A stretch of 64,000 nt of DNA from Taylorella asinigenitalis ATCC 700933 (GCF_000687755.1 NZ_JHXN01000001.1:1-64000); one strand, 5' to 3'. Counted from the first letter of the stretch, positions 18,769 through 30,530 are shown. The notes: generated by a model from the letters alone, not told the origin. A program made the numbers and translations.

Positions 18769-20205
18769 ATGCTTAAAATTTCAAGAAAATTATCAATACT
18801 CTCTTTGTGCGTTTTAGCAGCATGTGCACCGATTAAGGTTGATATACCTGAATCGAATGTGGATTTGATAGGCCATGAATTTGAGCAGACAAAGAAAGCT
18901 ACTGCTATTGTGGATCTAGAAAAGTGGTGGTTATCTTGGAATGACCCTATTCTTACAAGTTTAATAGAAGATGGATTGAGATCGAATTATGATATTGCCA
19001 TCGCACGTGCGAAATTATTAGAATCCAGGGCGACAGCAAATTTAGCTGAGGCAAATAGGGGACCCACTTTTGGATTAATGGCTAATGGTGGTATTCAATC
19101 TACGACTCTCGCGAACCCTCTTGAGCCAACTTTAACAAAATTCCATATACCTGCTTCACATAATTTTGATACTTCAGGCACGATTGGTTTTGTGGGAGCT
19201 GCCGCATCTTGGGAGCCTGATTTTTTTGGAGCTAAAGCGAGTGATGCTCAAGCTGCTGAATATGGGGCATATGCTCAAGAAGAAGGAGTGCATGGGGCCT
19301 ATTTATTAACCAGTAGTGATATTGCTCTTAATTACATTTACTACAGATACAACCAAAGAAGAATTGTGATTTCGAATCAAATTCTTGCGAGCATGAGGGA
19401 GATGCGTCGCTATCTAAAAGGGAGATTCGATGTTGGTCATGTAGGAATTGAGTTACTTACTGATTTAGATTCTAAAATTCAAGCATTTAGAGCACAAACG
19501 AAAACATTGCCAGCTCAAAGGGATAGACATTTAAGAGCTATTGCTGTTTTATTGGGAAAGAAACCTCAAGGTTTTGCAATTGCGGACTCTAAACGTAATA
19601 TATTTAATAATATTCCAACGCCGCCATCAGGTCAGTACCCTATTAATGTTTTAGAGCGACGACCAGATTTGAGGGCGGCATTGCTTAATATCAAAGCTAG
19701 GGCCGCACAAGTTGCTAGTGCAAAAGCTGATCTATATCCTAGAGTGAGTATTCGCTTTCTGGGACATAATGGTAGGATTGAAATTAACTCAGATTATTTA
19801 GCTAATCCTTCGGCATTAGGTGGATTGATTAGTGTTGGTGTTTCATTGCCTATATTTACAAATGGCCGCATTGAACGCAATATAGAAGCTAAGGACGCCA
19901 AGCTTAAACAAGCTGTGCTTGAGTACGACAAGAAGGTCCTAGAGGCTCTCAATGAGGTAGATTCAGTTTATCAGGCCCAGTTTGCCCTTAAAGAGCAAAA
20001 CAAATTTCTGTCCGCGTCCGTAGGTACTCACAACAGGAAAACTTATCAATTAAATCAAATGTATAAGCTTGGAAATAAAACTTTGGATGCTGTATTGCAA
20101 TCAAAAATTGAGGCCAATCAATTTAAAGAGAAGGTTTTACAATCCTCATTAGCAGAGGCTGAAAACTTGCTTCGTCTCTATAAGGCACTTGGTGGTGGTT
20201 GGTAG
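18769..20205 (+). CDS. Outer-membrane efflux lipoprotein (NodT/TolC family)
   Basis: This 478-residue outer-membrane factor has a lipoprotein signal peptide ending in lipobox LAAC (Cys about residue 19). Two TolC-type repeats follow, with WWLSWNDPILTSLIEDGLRSNYDIAIARA at the start of the first and VLERRPDLRAALLNIKARAAQVASAKADLYPRVS in the second. The length and NodT-like sequence agree with lipidated channels such as CusC or OprM. It is the last gene of the four-gene cluster starting at 13914 and would supply its exit duct. No terminator is evident directly after it. Confidence 0.9.
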   Translation: MLKISRKLSILSLCVLAACAPIKVDIPESNVDLIGHEFEQTKKATAIVDLEKWWLSWNDPILTSLIEDGLRSNYDIAIARAKLLESRATANLAEANRGPTFGLMANGGIQSTTLANPLEPTLTKFHIPASHNFDTSGTIGFVGAAASWEPDFFGAKASDAQAAEYGAYAQEEGVHGAYLLTSSDIALNYIYYRYNQRRIVISNQILASMREMRRYLKGRFDVGHVGIELLTDLDSKIQAFRAQTKTLPAQRDRHLRAIAVLLGKKPQGFAIADSKRNIFNNIPTPPSGQYPINVLERRPDLRAALLNIKARAAQVASAKADLYPRVSIRFLGHNGRIEINSDYLANPSALGGLISVGVSLPIFTNGRIERNIEAKDAKLKQAVLEYDKKVLEALNEVDSVYQAQFALKEQNKFLSASVGTHNRKTYQLNQMYKLGNKTLDAVLQSKIEANQFKEKVLQSSLAEAENLLRLYKALGGGW

Positions 20206-20303
20206 TTGTTTGAAATTCACTACGAAATAAAAAATATTACATTGAAAATCTTGAGATTGAAATAAAAACTAAATATAATAATTTCTTATCTTTTAGATAT
20301 CTT

Positions 20304-20379
20304 GGGTGCTTAGCTCAGTTGGTAGAGCGGCGCCCTTACAAGGCGTAGGTCACAGGTTCGACCCCTGTAGCACCCACCA
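20304..20379 (+). tRNA. tRNA-Val (anticodon TAC)
   Basis: All parts of the cloverleaf are visible. The acceptor arms are GGGTGCT (20304-20310) and AGCACCC (20369-20375). The D arm has GCTC/GAGC, the anticodon stem GCGCC/GGCGT with loop CTTACAA, and the T arm ACAGG-TTCGACC-CCTGT. Discriminator A and an encoded CCA end the gene (76 bases). TAC reads valine codons GTA/GTG. No integrase or direct repeat of the 3' end was found nearby. Confidence 0.97.
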
Positions 20380-20429
20380 AGATACAGTTAAAAGTTTCAT
20401 CTACTCATAACCTCCTATGGATGATTAGT

Positions 20430-20458
20430 AAAAATCCCACTATATAAGTGGGATTTTT
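20430..20458. terminator. Bidirectional terminator between tRNA-Val and argG
   Basis: AAAAATCCCACT (20430-20441) and AGTGGGATTTTT (20447-20458) form a symmetric hairpin with an A-run on one side and a T-run on the other. It can end both the tRNA transcript and the converging argF-argG transcript. Confidence 0.85.
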
Positions 20459-20483
20459 CTTTTAGGCTTAATGAAGAAATCTA

Positions 20484-21704
20484 TTATCTTTTTGCTTTAG
20501 CTCCGATACGCATTCTTAATGCATTAAGCTTAATAAATCCTTCAGCATCAGCTTGGTTATAGGCTCCACCGTCATCATCGAAAGTAGCAATTGTCTTATC
20601 GAATAAGCTATCAGTTGATGAATCACGAGATACTACTATTACATTTCCCTTATATAACTTAAGCCTTACGACACCATTTACGTTTTTCTGTGTATGGTCT
20701 ATTAATACCTGAAGAGCTTTGCGTTCAGGAGACCACCAGTAACCGTTATATATCATGCTTGCATATCGTGGCATTAGGTCATCTTTAAGATGTGCCACTT
20801 CCCGATCTAAAGTAATGGATTCAATTGCTCTATGAGCTTTTAGCATAATTGTTCCGCCTGGGGTTTCATAACAACCCCTAGATTTCATACCTACATAACG
20901 ATTTTCTACTAAATCTAGTCGACCGATACCATGTTTAGACCCTAGACGATTAAGCTCTGTTAGTACAGCAGCTGGAGACATTTGTTTACCATTTAAAGCC
21001 ACGATATCACCGTTTTTATATTCTAAGTCAAGGTATTCAGCTTCATCAGGAGCTTCCTCTGGGGACACAGTCCAACGCCACATAGACGCCTCTGCCTCCG
21101 CTTCGGGATTCTCTAAATGACGACCCTCGTAGCTTATATGAAGTAGGTTTGCGTCCATAGAATATGGTGCCCCACCTTGTTTGTGCTTCATATCAATTTC
21201 AATACCAGCTTTCTCCGCATAAGCTAGTAATTTTTCGCGTGAAAGCAAATCCCATTCACGCCATGGAGCTATAACCTTAATCTCTGGATTAAGTGCGTAA
21301 TACCCTAGTTCAAATCGCACTTGGTCATTTCCTTTACCTGTAGCTCCGTGAGATACTGCATCAGCTGAAACTTCTTTTGCGATTTCTATTTGCCTTTTGG
21401 CAATGAGAGGGCGTGCAATCGAGGTTCCTAAAAGATATTCCCCTTCATATACAGTATTCGCTCTAAACATTGGAAAAACGAAATCACGTACGAATTCCTC
21501 TTTAAGATCATCGATAAAAATATGCTCTGGTTTAATACCAAATTTAAGTGCTTTTGCTCTAGCTGGCTCAAGCTCTTCACCTTGCCCTATATCGGCTGTG
21601 AAGGTGATAACTTCACAATTATATGTATCCTGCAGCCACTTCAAAATTACTGAAGTATCCAAGCCACCTGAATAGGCGAGTACAACTTTTTTAATATCAC
21701 TCAT
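20484..21704 (-). CDS. argG: Argininosuccinate synthase
   Basis: This 406-residue enzyme joins citrulline and aspartate with ATP, the penultimate step of arginine synthesis. The N-terminal [18 protein letters not shown] is the PP-loop that activates citrulline. [18 protein letters not shown] and [13 protein letters not shown] are substrate-binding segments. The size fits the bacterial short type. It starts 3 bases after the argF stop, so translation is probably coupled, and the pair forms one minus-strand operon. Confidence 0.97.
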   Translation of the reverse strand: MSDIKKVVLAYSGGLDTSVILKWLQDTYNCEVITFTADIGQGEELEPARAKALKFGIKPEHIFIDDLKEEFVRDFVFPMFRANTVYEGEYLLGTSIARPLIAKRQIEIAKEVSADAVSHGATGKGNDQVRFELGYYALNPEIKVIAPWREWDLLSREKLLAYAEKAGIEIDMKHKQGGAPYSMDANLLHISYEGRHLENPEAEAEASMWRWTVSPEEAPDEAEYLDLEYKNGDIVALNGKQMSPAAVLTELNRLGSKHGIGRLDLVENRYVGMKSRGCYETPGGTIMLKAHRAIESITLDREVAHLKDDLMPRYASMIYNGYWWSPERKALQVLIDHTQKNVNGVVRLKLYKGNVIVVSRDSSTDSLFDKTIATFDDDGGAYNQADAEGFIKLNALRMRIGAKAKR

Positions 21705-21707
21705 TTT

Positions 21708-22643
21708 TTATTGCTTACCTGTTAATAAAAATTCCATAACCGCCTTTTGAACGTGCATGCGGTTCTCAGCCTCATCCCAAACTACACTTTGAGGCCCATC
21801 GATAACTCCAGCCGTCACTTCCTCTCCACGATGTGCTGGGAGGCAATGCATAAACAACGCATCACTATTAGCTACTTTCATCATTTCTTCGTTGACTTGC
21901 CATTTTTCAAAAGCAGTTTTGCGTTTAGCATTTTCCTCTTCATAACCCATACTAGTCCAAACATCGGTAGTAATTAAACCAGAGTTATGTGCAGCTTCCA
22001 TAGGATCATCGAAAACCTTTAGGTGTTTATCAGAAACACCTGCAATTCGTTCAGGTTTTAATTGGTAATCCTTTGGAGCACTGAAATGAAGTGTGAAATC
22101 AAGTAATTCAGCGGCTTGAATCCATGTATAAGACATATTGTTTTCGTCCCCAATCCATGTAACTGTTTTGCCTTGAATAGGGCCACGATACTCAATAAAA
22201 GTAAGTAGATCAGCGAGAATTTGACATGGATGATATTCGTTTGTTAAGCCATTAATTACAGGAACACGAGAATGTTCAGCAAATTTTTCTAATCGAGTCT
22301 GCTCGAAAGTTCTAATCATGACTATATCGACCATTCGCGATACAACCCTAGCCGTATCTTCAATAGGTTCCGAGCGACCAAGTTGAGAGTCACTAGAGGT
22401 AAGATTAATTACAAAACCACCCATTTGATACATACCAGCTTCAAATGAAACTCGCGTTCTTGTGCTAGCTTTTTCAAATACCATTGCAAGAGTACGATCA
22501 AGTAAGGGAGTGTGAGGTTCGTAATTTTTGAATTTCTTTTTAAGAATTATTGCTCTGTCTAAAATGTATAAAATTTCTTCAGTTGTAAAATCTTTTAATT
22601 GAAGAAAATGCCTTTTGGCAATGGGTTTGCTAATCTGGTTCAT
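21708..22643 (-). CDS. argF: Ornithine carbamoyltransferase
   Basis: This 311-residue enzyme makes citrulline from ornithine and carbamoyl phosphate. FEKASTRTRVSFEAG holds the carbamoyl-phosphate STRTR motif, EYHPCQILADLLT contributes further contacts, and FMHCLPAHRGEEV is the ornithine-site motif that separates it from aspartate transcarbamylase. It precedes argG and diverges from the DUF3579 gene across a 99-bp gap. The direction (anabolic or catabolic) is not fixed by sequence, but argG next door favours biosynthesis. Confidence 0.96.
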   Translation of the reverse strand: MNQISKPIAKRHFLQLKDFTTEEILYILDRAIILKKKFKNYEPHTPLLDRTLAMVFEKASTRTRVSFEAGMYQMGGFVINLTSSDSQLGRSEPIEDTARVVSRMVDIVMIRTFEQTRLEKFAEHSRVPVINGLTNEYHPCQILADLLTFIEYRGPIQGKTVTWIGDENNMSYTWIQAAELLDFTLHFSAPKDYQLKPERIAGVSDKHLKVFDDPMEAAHNSGLITTDVWTSMGYEEENAKRKTAFEKWQVNEEMMKVANSDALFMHCLPAHRGEEVTAGVIDGPQSVVWDEAENRMHVQKAVMEFLLTGKQ

Positions 22644-22742
22644 GGGTAAATTTTTGAAACTAATTTTAAATTATAGCTAATGATTTTATTTTGTTTAGTA
22701 TAAGTTAAAATATTCACTACATCATCGCAACTATACTTTAAG

Positions 22743-23051
22743 ATGCAACATTTAATAATTTATGGTTTAACAAAGAGTGGTCAAAAGTTTAGACCAAGTG
22801 ATTGGGCTGAAAGATTAGCAGGGGTTATGGCTCATTTCAAACCTAAAGGTTTTAGAGGCGGTCACTTATGTTATTCACCTTATGTTGTGCCTAATATAAT
22901 CAACGGAAATAAGTGCGTTATTGTAGATACTAGACTTAAAACCCTTGAGCCTAAGGGGTGGAAGTTCGTAAATGATTTTGCTGCAGATAATAATCTTCAG
23001 ACGGAACTTATGGATAATTCCTGTGATTTAAAAGATAGACCTACTGAATAG
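22743..23051 (+). CDS. DUF3579 family protein
   Basis: This 102-residue protein matches DUF3579, a small family I know chiefly from betaproteobacteria, with LIIYGLTKSGQKFRPSDWAERLAGVMAHF near the N-terminus and YSPYVVPNIINGNKCVIVDTRL in the middle. No catalytic motif or membrane segment is visible, and its function is unknown. It diverges from argF, its frequent neighbour in related genomes, and ends at a strong hairpin shared with rpsT. Confidence 0.8.
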   Translation: MQHLIIYGLTKSGQKFRPSDWAERLAGVMAHFKPKGFRGGHLCYSPYVVPNIINGNKCVIVDTRLKTLEPKGWKFVNDFAADNNLQTELMDNSCDLKDRPTE

Positions 23052-23061
23052 ACATAAACAG

Positions 23062-23090
23062 AAAAAGCACTACTTTAAGTAGTGCTTTTT
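23062..23090. terminator. Bidirectional terminator between the DUF3579 gene and rpsT
   Basis: AAAAAGCACTACT (23062-23074) pairs perfectly with AGTAGTGCTTTTT (23078-23090) around TTA. A- and T-runs on both sides let it serve both converging genes. Confidence 0.9.
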
Positions 23091-23121
23091 TATGGCATCA
23101 AAATCTTATAAAAGATAAGAA

Positions 23122-23385
23122 TTAATTTAGAGCTTTAATAGCAGCTGAAAGGCGGCTTTTGTGACGAGCAGCTTTGTTTTTATGAATGATTTTTTTATCC
23201 GCTACACGGTCTATTACGCTTGTAGCACTGCTTAAAGCCTCGTTAGCTTTTTCCTTATCGCCCGCTTCGATAGCTTGACGCACTCGTTTGATAGATGTGC
23301 GAAGTAATGAACGAAGACTAGAGTTATGCTTATTTAAAGCAACTGCTTGACGTGCGCGCTTACGAGCTTGACTTGTATTTGCCAT
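23122..23385 (-). CDS. rpsT: 30S ribosomal protein S20
   Basis: This 87-residue basic protein has the S20 pattern [35 protein letters not shown] and ends in [18 protein letters not shown]. It binds 16S rRNA at the body of the small subunit. It stands alone, with its promoter expected in the 103-bp gap before murJ's 3' end, and shares a terminator with the DUF3579 gene. Confidence 0.97.
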   Translation of the reverse strand: MANTSQARKRARQAVALNKHNSSLRSLLRTSIKRVRQAIEAGDKEKANEALSSATSVIDRVADKKIIHKNKAARHKSRLSAAIKALN

Positions 23386-23488
23386 ATAAAGATTTATCCT
23401 TAACCTTATCTTAAAATTTCTAATAAAAGACTATTATTTTAATAAGTTTGAAAAAGCGATTCAAGTAAATTTGCTCAATAAGCAACAG

Positions 23489-25764
<2,276 letters not shown>

Positions 25765-25792
25765 CTACCTTGATTTAAATTTAAGAGAATTA

Positions 25793-26554
25793 TTATAAAT
25801 TACAAATTATTTGTCGAGCCTTTTCAAGGTCTTCTTCAGTATCAATTCCTTTGTGGCAATGTTTCCGCCACTCAAGCACTTTGATTTTATGCCCATGATA
25901 CAAAGCTCTCAATTGTTCAAGCGATTCTACAGTTTCTAATTCGCTTGGTTCCAATGTTTTAAATTCTTTCAGATAACTTACTTTATAGGCGTATATGCCT
26001 ATGTGATGTAAAGCACTAGAAGATATATATGGTGTGACAGATGCTACATTCGCCCATTTTGAGCGATTCCATGGAATAGGGGCTCTTGAAAAATATAGTG
26101 CCTCAAAGTTTTTATTGAAGATAACTTTAACGTTATTTGGGTCAATAAAATCATATCCATCACTAAAAGGTGTACCGCAAGTTGCTATGGAGCAATAGTT
26201 GCTTTCATTTAATATATCCGCAAGACTAGAGATAATTTCAGGATCAATAAAAGGTTCATCGCCTTGAACATTCACCACAACTTCATAATCGCTAAAACCT
26301 AATTTTTCTACCGCCTCAGATAATCGCTCCGAACCAGAACTATGACTCTCTCTAGTCATTAGGCAATTAATTTTGTATGACTGACAAATATTAAAAATTT
26401 CTTCGCTATCGGTCGCAACTGTGAGAGAGCTAGGATTTGAAAGCATAGCCCTTTGAGCAGTTCGAACAATCATAGGGATACCGCCTAAATCTAGCAGCAT
26501 TTTACGTGGAAGACGTGTAGACTGAAGTCTTGCGGGAATGATTATATGAAACAT
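25793..26554 (-). CDS. kdsB: 3-deoxy-manno-octulosonate cytidylyltransferase
   Basis: This 253-residue enzyme activates KDO with CTP to CMP-KDO for lipopolysaccharide core synthesis. IIPARLQSTRLPRKMLLDLGGIPMIVRTAQRA is the nucleotide-binding N-terminus. NVQGDEPFIDPEII, the metal-binding motif, and HIGIYAYKVSYLKEF are also diagnostic. The ATG overlaps the stop of the 56-residue Trm112 gene by one base, and adk follows after 31 bases. Confidence 0.96.
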   Translation of the reverse strand: MFHIIIPARLQSTRLPRKMLLDLGGIPMIVRTAQRAMLSNPSSLTVATDSEEIFNICQSYKINCLMTRESHSSGSERLSEAVEKLGFSDYEVVVNVQGDEPFIDPEIISSLADILNESNYCSIATCGTPFSDGYDFIDPNNVKVIFNKNFEALYFSRAPIPWNRSKWANVASVTPYISSSALHHIGIYAYKVSYLKEFKTLEPSELETVESLEQLRALYHGHKIKVLEWRKHCHKGIDTEEDLEKARQIICNL

Positions 26555-26724
26555 TATTTCTCTTGAGCTTCCTTAATAGGGGTAGCTTCATTTTGAAGCA
26601 ATACTGGAATTCCATCGCGAATAGGGTATTCTAATTTTGCTTCTTCTGAAATCAATACTTGTCTTTTTTCATCGTATCTAAGTGGAGTTTTTGTGACTGG
26701 GCAAACGAGATTTTCAAATTTCAT
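26554..26724 (-). CDS. Trm112/YcaR-family small protein
   Basis: This 56-residue protein begins [20 protein letters not shown] and continues with [18 protein letters not shown], the pattern of the Trm112/YcaR (UPF0434) family. Only one of the usual metal-binding Cys remains in the first motif (CPVTKTPL instead of CPxCKxxL). The gene is certain from context: its ATG overlaps the lpxK stop by four bases (ATGA) and its TAA overlaps the kdsB ATG by one. This lpxK-ycaR-kdsB order is conserved in proteobacteria. The exact role is unknown. Confidence 0.93.
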   Translation of the reverse strand: MKFENLVCPVTKTPLRYDEKRQVLISEEAKLEYPIRDGIPVLLQNEATPIKEAQEK

Positions 26725-27776
26725 TTCTTATCCTTAAGTTCAATAACTTTACTATAGAGTCTTTCTAAAAAATCAGCTGGTTCAAATTCAGGTTCCACGT
26801 GAACGCAATAAATCATAGCCTTAAGATTTTTATCTTTAATTAGAGGCCTAATTTTGGAAGCGTCTTTAGAAGTAACAAAATAAACAGCTTTTTCTAAGTC
26901 GTCTAGATAGTTTATATCATAAGAAAAATGATCATTTAGAGGAATAAATTTATCAATCTTTATCCCCGCGTTTATTAGAGTATTAAAGAATTTTTGAGGA
27001 TTACCAATACCTGTCATAGCTATTTTTGGATTTTCAAGACTATCAGCAATATCGGGATTAAAAGTATCCCCATATCGCAAATTTTCTATATCCAAAATAA
27101 GCATCTTACTGTTAACTATTTGAGATGGCAATGCATAAGGAATCTGAATAGGTTTATCACTATTTATAACAACAAAATCTGCTTTTTTAATTCTCTCTAT
27201 TGGTTCTCTAAGAGGACCTGATGGAAGTACTTGACCGTTTCCCACCCCCCGATCATCAAAAACAATAATTTCTAAATCTCTAAATAGAGAAGTGTTTTGC
27301 AGCCCATCGTCCGAAATTATTATGTCGATATCTGGGTTCTCATTTAGTAATTTGTCTATATCAGCATTGCGATCAGGACCTACGGCAATTGGAGCAACCG
27401 AGGCGAGCTCACTTGGCTCATCTCCAATAAAAAGATTAAGATTTTGGATATCGCTCTCAGGTGATGCATATCTTGGTTTTTTTGGGTCGATATCAATCCC
27501 ATAACCTCTACTTATAATTCCTACTTTTAAACCTTTGTTCTTTAAGTAGGTGGCAATGCTTTTTGTTATCGGACTTTTTCCTGTTCCACCAATAAAAATA
27601 TTTCCTACTACAATAACTGGAATCTTACTTTGATGGGGTGTTTGGGTAATCTTTTTACTTTTAGATATAAATTTATAAACATAGGAAAAGGGAAGGAGAA
27701 CATAATAAAAAAATGTTTTGTCCTGCCAGTTTTTTAATAGAAAAGATTCAACCTTAAGGCGAAAATTTGCACCCAT
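26721..27776 (-). CDS. lpxK: Tetraacyldisaccharide 4'-kinase
   Basis: This protein, 351 residues from the chosen start, phosphorylates the 4' position of the lipid A disaccharide at the inner membrane. [16 protein letters not shown] (about 54-69) is the P-loop and IISDDGLQN is the family's second hallmark. An N-terminal amphipathic/hydrophobic segment ([16 protein letters not shown]) tethers it. The ATG at 27776 gives the family's usual beginning. An in-frame ATG at 27839 would add 21 hydrophobic residues and is not excluded, as neither has a good ribosome-binding site. It is the first gene of the envelope operon. Confidence 0.92.
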   Translation of the reverse strand: MGANFRLKVESFLLKNWQDKTFFYYVLLPFSYVYKFISKSKKITQTPHQSKIPVIVVGNIFIGGTGKSPITKSIATYLKNKGLKVGIISRGYGIDIDPKKPRYASPESDIQNLNLFIGDEPSELASVAPIAVGPDRNADIDKLLNENPDIDIIISDDGLQNTSLFRDLEIIVFDDRGVGNGQVLPSGPLREPIERIKKADFVVINSDKPIQIPYALPSQIVNSKMLILDIENLRYGDTFNPDIADSLENPKIAMTGIGNPQKFFNTLINAGIKIDKFIPLNDHFSYDINYLDDLEKAVYFVTSKDASKIRPLIKDKNLKAMIYCVHVEPEFEPADFLERLYSKVIELKDKK

Positions 27777-28162
27777 ATCGTAGAGAAAATTTATATACTT
27801 TAGGAAATATTTTATATTAATGACTAGAAATTGAAACAAGGAAGGAGCAAATTGTTACTAAATGTAGTTATCCAAAATTTTTGTGGAAAATCCTGTGGAT
27901 AACTCATCTTAATGACGTATTTGTAAGTCTCTAGGTGGTCATGATTAAAAAGTGTGCAATTTGCTTGTAATAAAAATTATATTTAAAATCAATATGTTAT
28001 GAGTATTTCTTAAAGTCATATTATACAAATTTGACCTAACTTATAGAAGTTTCCTTTAGAGTTTACGAAAAATTTGATTTGGGATAAATATTAAAAAATT
28101 TTTAGATTTTCTATAGTAAATTTCAGTATTTTTCTCCATATAATGAGGATTTTGAAACAATT
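27777..28162. promoter_or_regulatory. Divergent AT-rich intergenic region with DnaA-box-like sites
   Basis: This gap between lpxK (-) and xseA (+) holds no credible gene. TGTGGATAA at 27894-27902 is an exact complement of the DnaA box TTATCCACA. TTATCCAAA (27868-27876) and TGTGGAAAA (27882-27890) each differ from it by one base. AGTTATCCA (27866-27874) and TGGATAACT (27896-27904) form a perfect 9-bp inverted repeat. Very AT-rich sequence follows to 28140. It should contain promoters for both genes. An origin or DnaA-titration role is speculative. Confidence 0.5.
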
Positions 28163-29629
28163 ATGCCTGAAAACCAACAGCTTGAGCCCATCACGGTATC
28201 CGAATTGCTTAATAAATTAAATTTATCTCTTAAAAATAATTTTAAGGATATTTTAGTGGTCGGAGAATTATCTGGATTTAAAGTTTATTCTTCAGGCCAT
28301 GCATATTTTTCCTTAAAGGATAAATCAGATGCTTTGGTTAAATGCGTAATGTTCCATTTCCATAAACGAGGCGTTAACTTTGTCCCAAAAGATGGGCTTG
28401 AAGTTTCAATCAATGCTGAGGCAAATATCTATTTCCCAAGGGGAGATTTGCAACTTGTAGTTAGCAAAATAACTGAACACGGTAGGGGCTCGTTGTATGA
28501 ACAATTTGAGGCTTTAAAAAGAAAACTTGACTCTGAGGGTGTTTTTAATAAAAAACAAGATAGACCTCTGCCATTGCCATTTGTTAGATCAGTAGGAGTT
28601 GTATCATCTCTAGGTGCAGCAGCCCTACACGATGTATTAACGACTCTTAAGAGAAGAACTCCCCATATAAATATAACGATTTATCCAAGCTTAGTGCAGG
28701 GTGAGATGGCCCCTGAAAAATTGATTTCAGCTTTATTGAGGGCTGATCAAGAAAATCATGAAGCTATTTTGCTTGTTCGTGGTGGTGGAAGTATTGAAGA
28801 TTTATGGGCATTTAATGATGAAAAATTAGCACGCACTATTTCCGAATTAAAAACATTTATTATCTCTGGCGTTGGCCACGAAGTAGATTTCACGATTTCA
28901 GATTTAGTGGCTAATCATAGAGCACCAACCCCTACGGCTGCTGCAGAAATTGTTAGCCAGTCGACCATGCAATATTTTAATGATATTGGTACTTTAATTA
29001 ATACTTTACATAAGTTTAAGGAAAATCAAATTAATAACCGGTATCAAAAATTAGATATTCTTACTGCAAAATTAGTATCCCCAGAAATTTATCTAAAAAT
29101 TCAAACTCATAATCTTCTGTCTCTAAAGCAGTCACTTATAGAGCGTGTCTCTAAAATTGAAAGTCAAAAAAGAACGCAATTAAAGGACCTGCAAAAAGAT
29201 TTGAATTTTGAAATACAAACAAAAACAAGAGATTTTTCAAAAAGATTGGCTTTAGCTGTTTCAGGGTTAATATTCCCATCTTCAATTTATGCACAGAACA
29301 ATGAAAAATTAAATGGCCTTGTTAGTCAGCTACAGTTACTACATGATAAACATAGGTCTATTCATATGAGTAGATTAAAAAGTGTGTTTACAAAATTAAA
29401 TTCTGAGTTTGAAAAAAAATTGATGGTTTGCAGGAACATTGCCACCCAATTAATTTCAAATTTAAAGGCATACAATCCAAAAGGGGTACTCAGCAGAGGG
29501 TTTTCAATTGTCTATGATTCAGAAGGCAAATTAATAAAGTCTGCCCATGAGGTGGGGATAGGAGATTTAATAAAAATCGAATTTGTGGACTCTGAGTTAC
29601 AAGCTGAAGCTATTTCGAAAAATAATTGA
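28163..29629 (+). CDS. xseA: Exodeoxyribonuclease VII large subunit
   Basis: This 488-residue large subunit of ExoVII degrades single-stranded DNA from both ends together with XseB, which is not in this window. The N-terminal OB domain (about 10-110) includes VVGELSGFKVYSSGHAYFSLKD. The catalytic core (about 130-270) has VRGGGSIEDLWAFNDE and GVGHEVDFTISDLVANHRAPTPTAAAE. A long coiled-coil region follows and the end reads NPKGVLSRGFSIVYDSEGK. It is slightly longer than the E. coli protein. It diverges from lpxK, and sodB follows after 48 bases. Confidence 0.95.
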   Translation: MPENQQLEPITVSELLNKLNLSLKNNFKDILVVGELSGFKVYSSGHAYFSLKDKSDALVKCVMFHFHKRGVNFVPKDGLEVSINAEANIYFPRGDLQLVVSKITEHGRGSLYEQFEALKRKLDSEGVFNKKQDRPLPLPFVRSVGVVSSLGAAALHDVLTTLKRRTPHINITIYPSLVQGEMAPEKLISALLRADQENHEAILLVRGGGSIEDLWAFNDEKLARTISELKTFIISGVGHEVDFTISDLVANHRAPTPTAAAEIVSQSTMQYFNDIGTLINTLHKFKENQINNRYQKLDILTAKLVSPEIYLKIQTHNLLSLKQSLIERVSKIESQKRTQLKDLQKDLNFEIQTKTRDFSKRLALAVSGLIFPSSIYAQNNEKLNGLVSQLQLLHDKHRSIHMSRLKSVFTKLNSEFEKKLMVCRNIATQLISNLKAYNPKGVLSRGFSIVYDSEGKLIKSAHEVGIGDLIKIEFVDSELQAEAISKNN

Positions 29630-29677
29630 AGGGAATATGAATTAAAATGAAGTGAGTATTCCAAAAAGGAGATTATT

Positions 29678-30262
29678 ATGGAACATAAACTACCAGAATT
29701 GCCATATGCAAAAGATGCACTTAGCCCACATATTTCAGCTGAAACTATTGAGTACCATTATGGTAAACACCATAAAACTTATGTAGACAATTTGAATAAA
29801 CAAATCGAAGGTACTAAATTTGCAGATTCAACTTTAGAAGAAATCATTAAAAAAGCTGAAGGTGGCGTATTTAATAATGCTGCTCAAGTGTGGAATCATA
29901 CTTTCTATTGGTTTGGCTTTTCTCCTGACGGTCAAAAAGAACCTGATGGTGAATTGGCTGAAGCTATCAACAAAAAATGGGGTTCATTTGAATCCTTTAA
30001 AGAGGAATTCAATAAGAATGCTACGGGTAATTTCGGTTCTGGATGGACTTGGCTTGTTAAAGCTAAGGATGGTTCACTAGATATCGTTAATACTAGCAAT
30101 GCTAAAAACCCAATTTCTGAGGATTCAGGTACTCCATTACTAACCTGTGATGTATGGGAGCACGCATACTATATCGATCATCGCAATTCTCGCCCTAATT
30201 ACCTAAAAGGTTTCTGGGAAATCGTTGATTGGAAGGCTGTTGCTACTCGATTCAACAAATAA
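29678..30262 (+). CDS. sodB: Iron superoxide dismutase
   Basis: This 194-residue cytoplasmic enzyme converts superoxide to oxygen and hydrogen peroxide. Metal ligands are in [26 protein letters not shown] and [14 protein letters not shown] (DxWEHAYY). The Gln in AAQVWNH and the length favour the iron type over manganese. AAGGAG lies about 7 bases before the ATG. A hairpin follows. Iron enzymes of this kind are commonly regulated by iron status, but no Fur site is evident here. Confidence 0.96.
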   Translation: MEHKLPELPYAKDALSPHISAETIEYHYGKHHKTYVDNLNKQIEGTKFADSTLEEIIKKAEGGVFNNAAQVWNHTFYWFGFSPDGQKEPDGELAEAINKKWGSFESFKEEFNKNATGNFGSGWTWLVKAKDGSLDIVNTSNAKNPISEDSGTPLLTCDVWEHAYYIDHRNSRPNYLKGFWEIVDWKAVATRFNK

Positions 30263-30281
30263 CAAATATTTTGTTACATAT

Positions 30282-30318
30282 GCCCCAAACCAATTTATAC
30301 GTGGTTTGGGGCGTTTAA
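30282..30318 (+). terminator. Hairpin after sodB
   Basis: GCCCCAAACCA (30282-30292) pairs perfectly with TGGTTTGGGGC (30302-30312). The T-run afterwards is weak, so the strength as an intrinsic terminator is uncertain. Confidence 0.65.
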
Positions 30319-30438
30319 TTTGTCTAAAAACAACATACTCAAAACGCTTTCTTACTAAAAATTTACAATTTTATTTGCTTTAAAATCCCAAAAATAAAGG
30401 GAAAAACGAAAATCGGTAACATCTAGTTACAAATTATG

Positions 30439-30509
30439 CTTACAATTTAGTATTTTCCCCTATAAATTAGTTCTTTTATCCTAGAGACTATTGGATTATC
30501 CTAAATCCA
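30439..30509 (+). promoter_or_regulatory. Candidate livK promoter and inverted repeat
   Basis: CTTACA (30439-30444) and TATAAA (30461-30466) are spaced by 16 bases. Downstream, TGGATT (30492-30497) and AATCCA (30504-30509) form a perfect 6-bp inverted repeat that could be an operator in the livK leader. No regulator is identified. Confidence 0.35.
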
Positions 30510-30530
30510 TTACCCATTATTGGAGTTTTT

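Noticed and set aside
20304-20379. tRNA-Val as an integration site of a genomic island
   Set aside because: No integrase, no repeat of the tRNA 3' end, and core genes on both sides.
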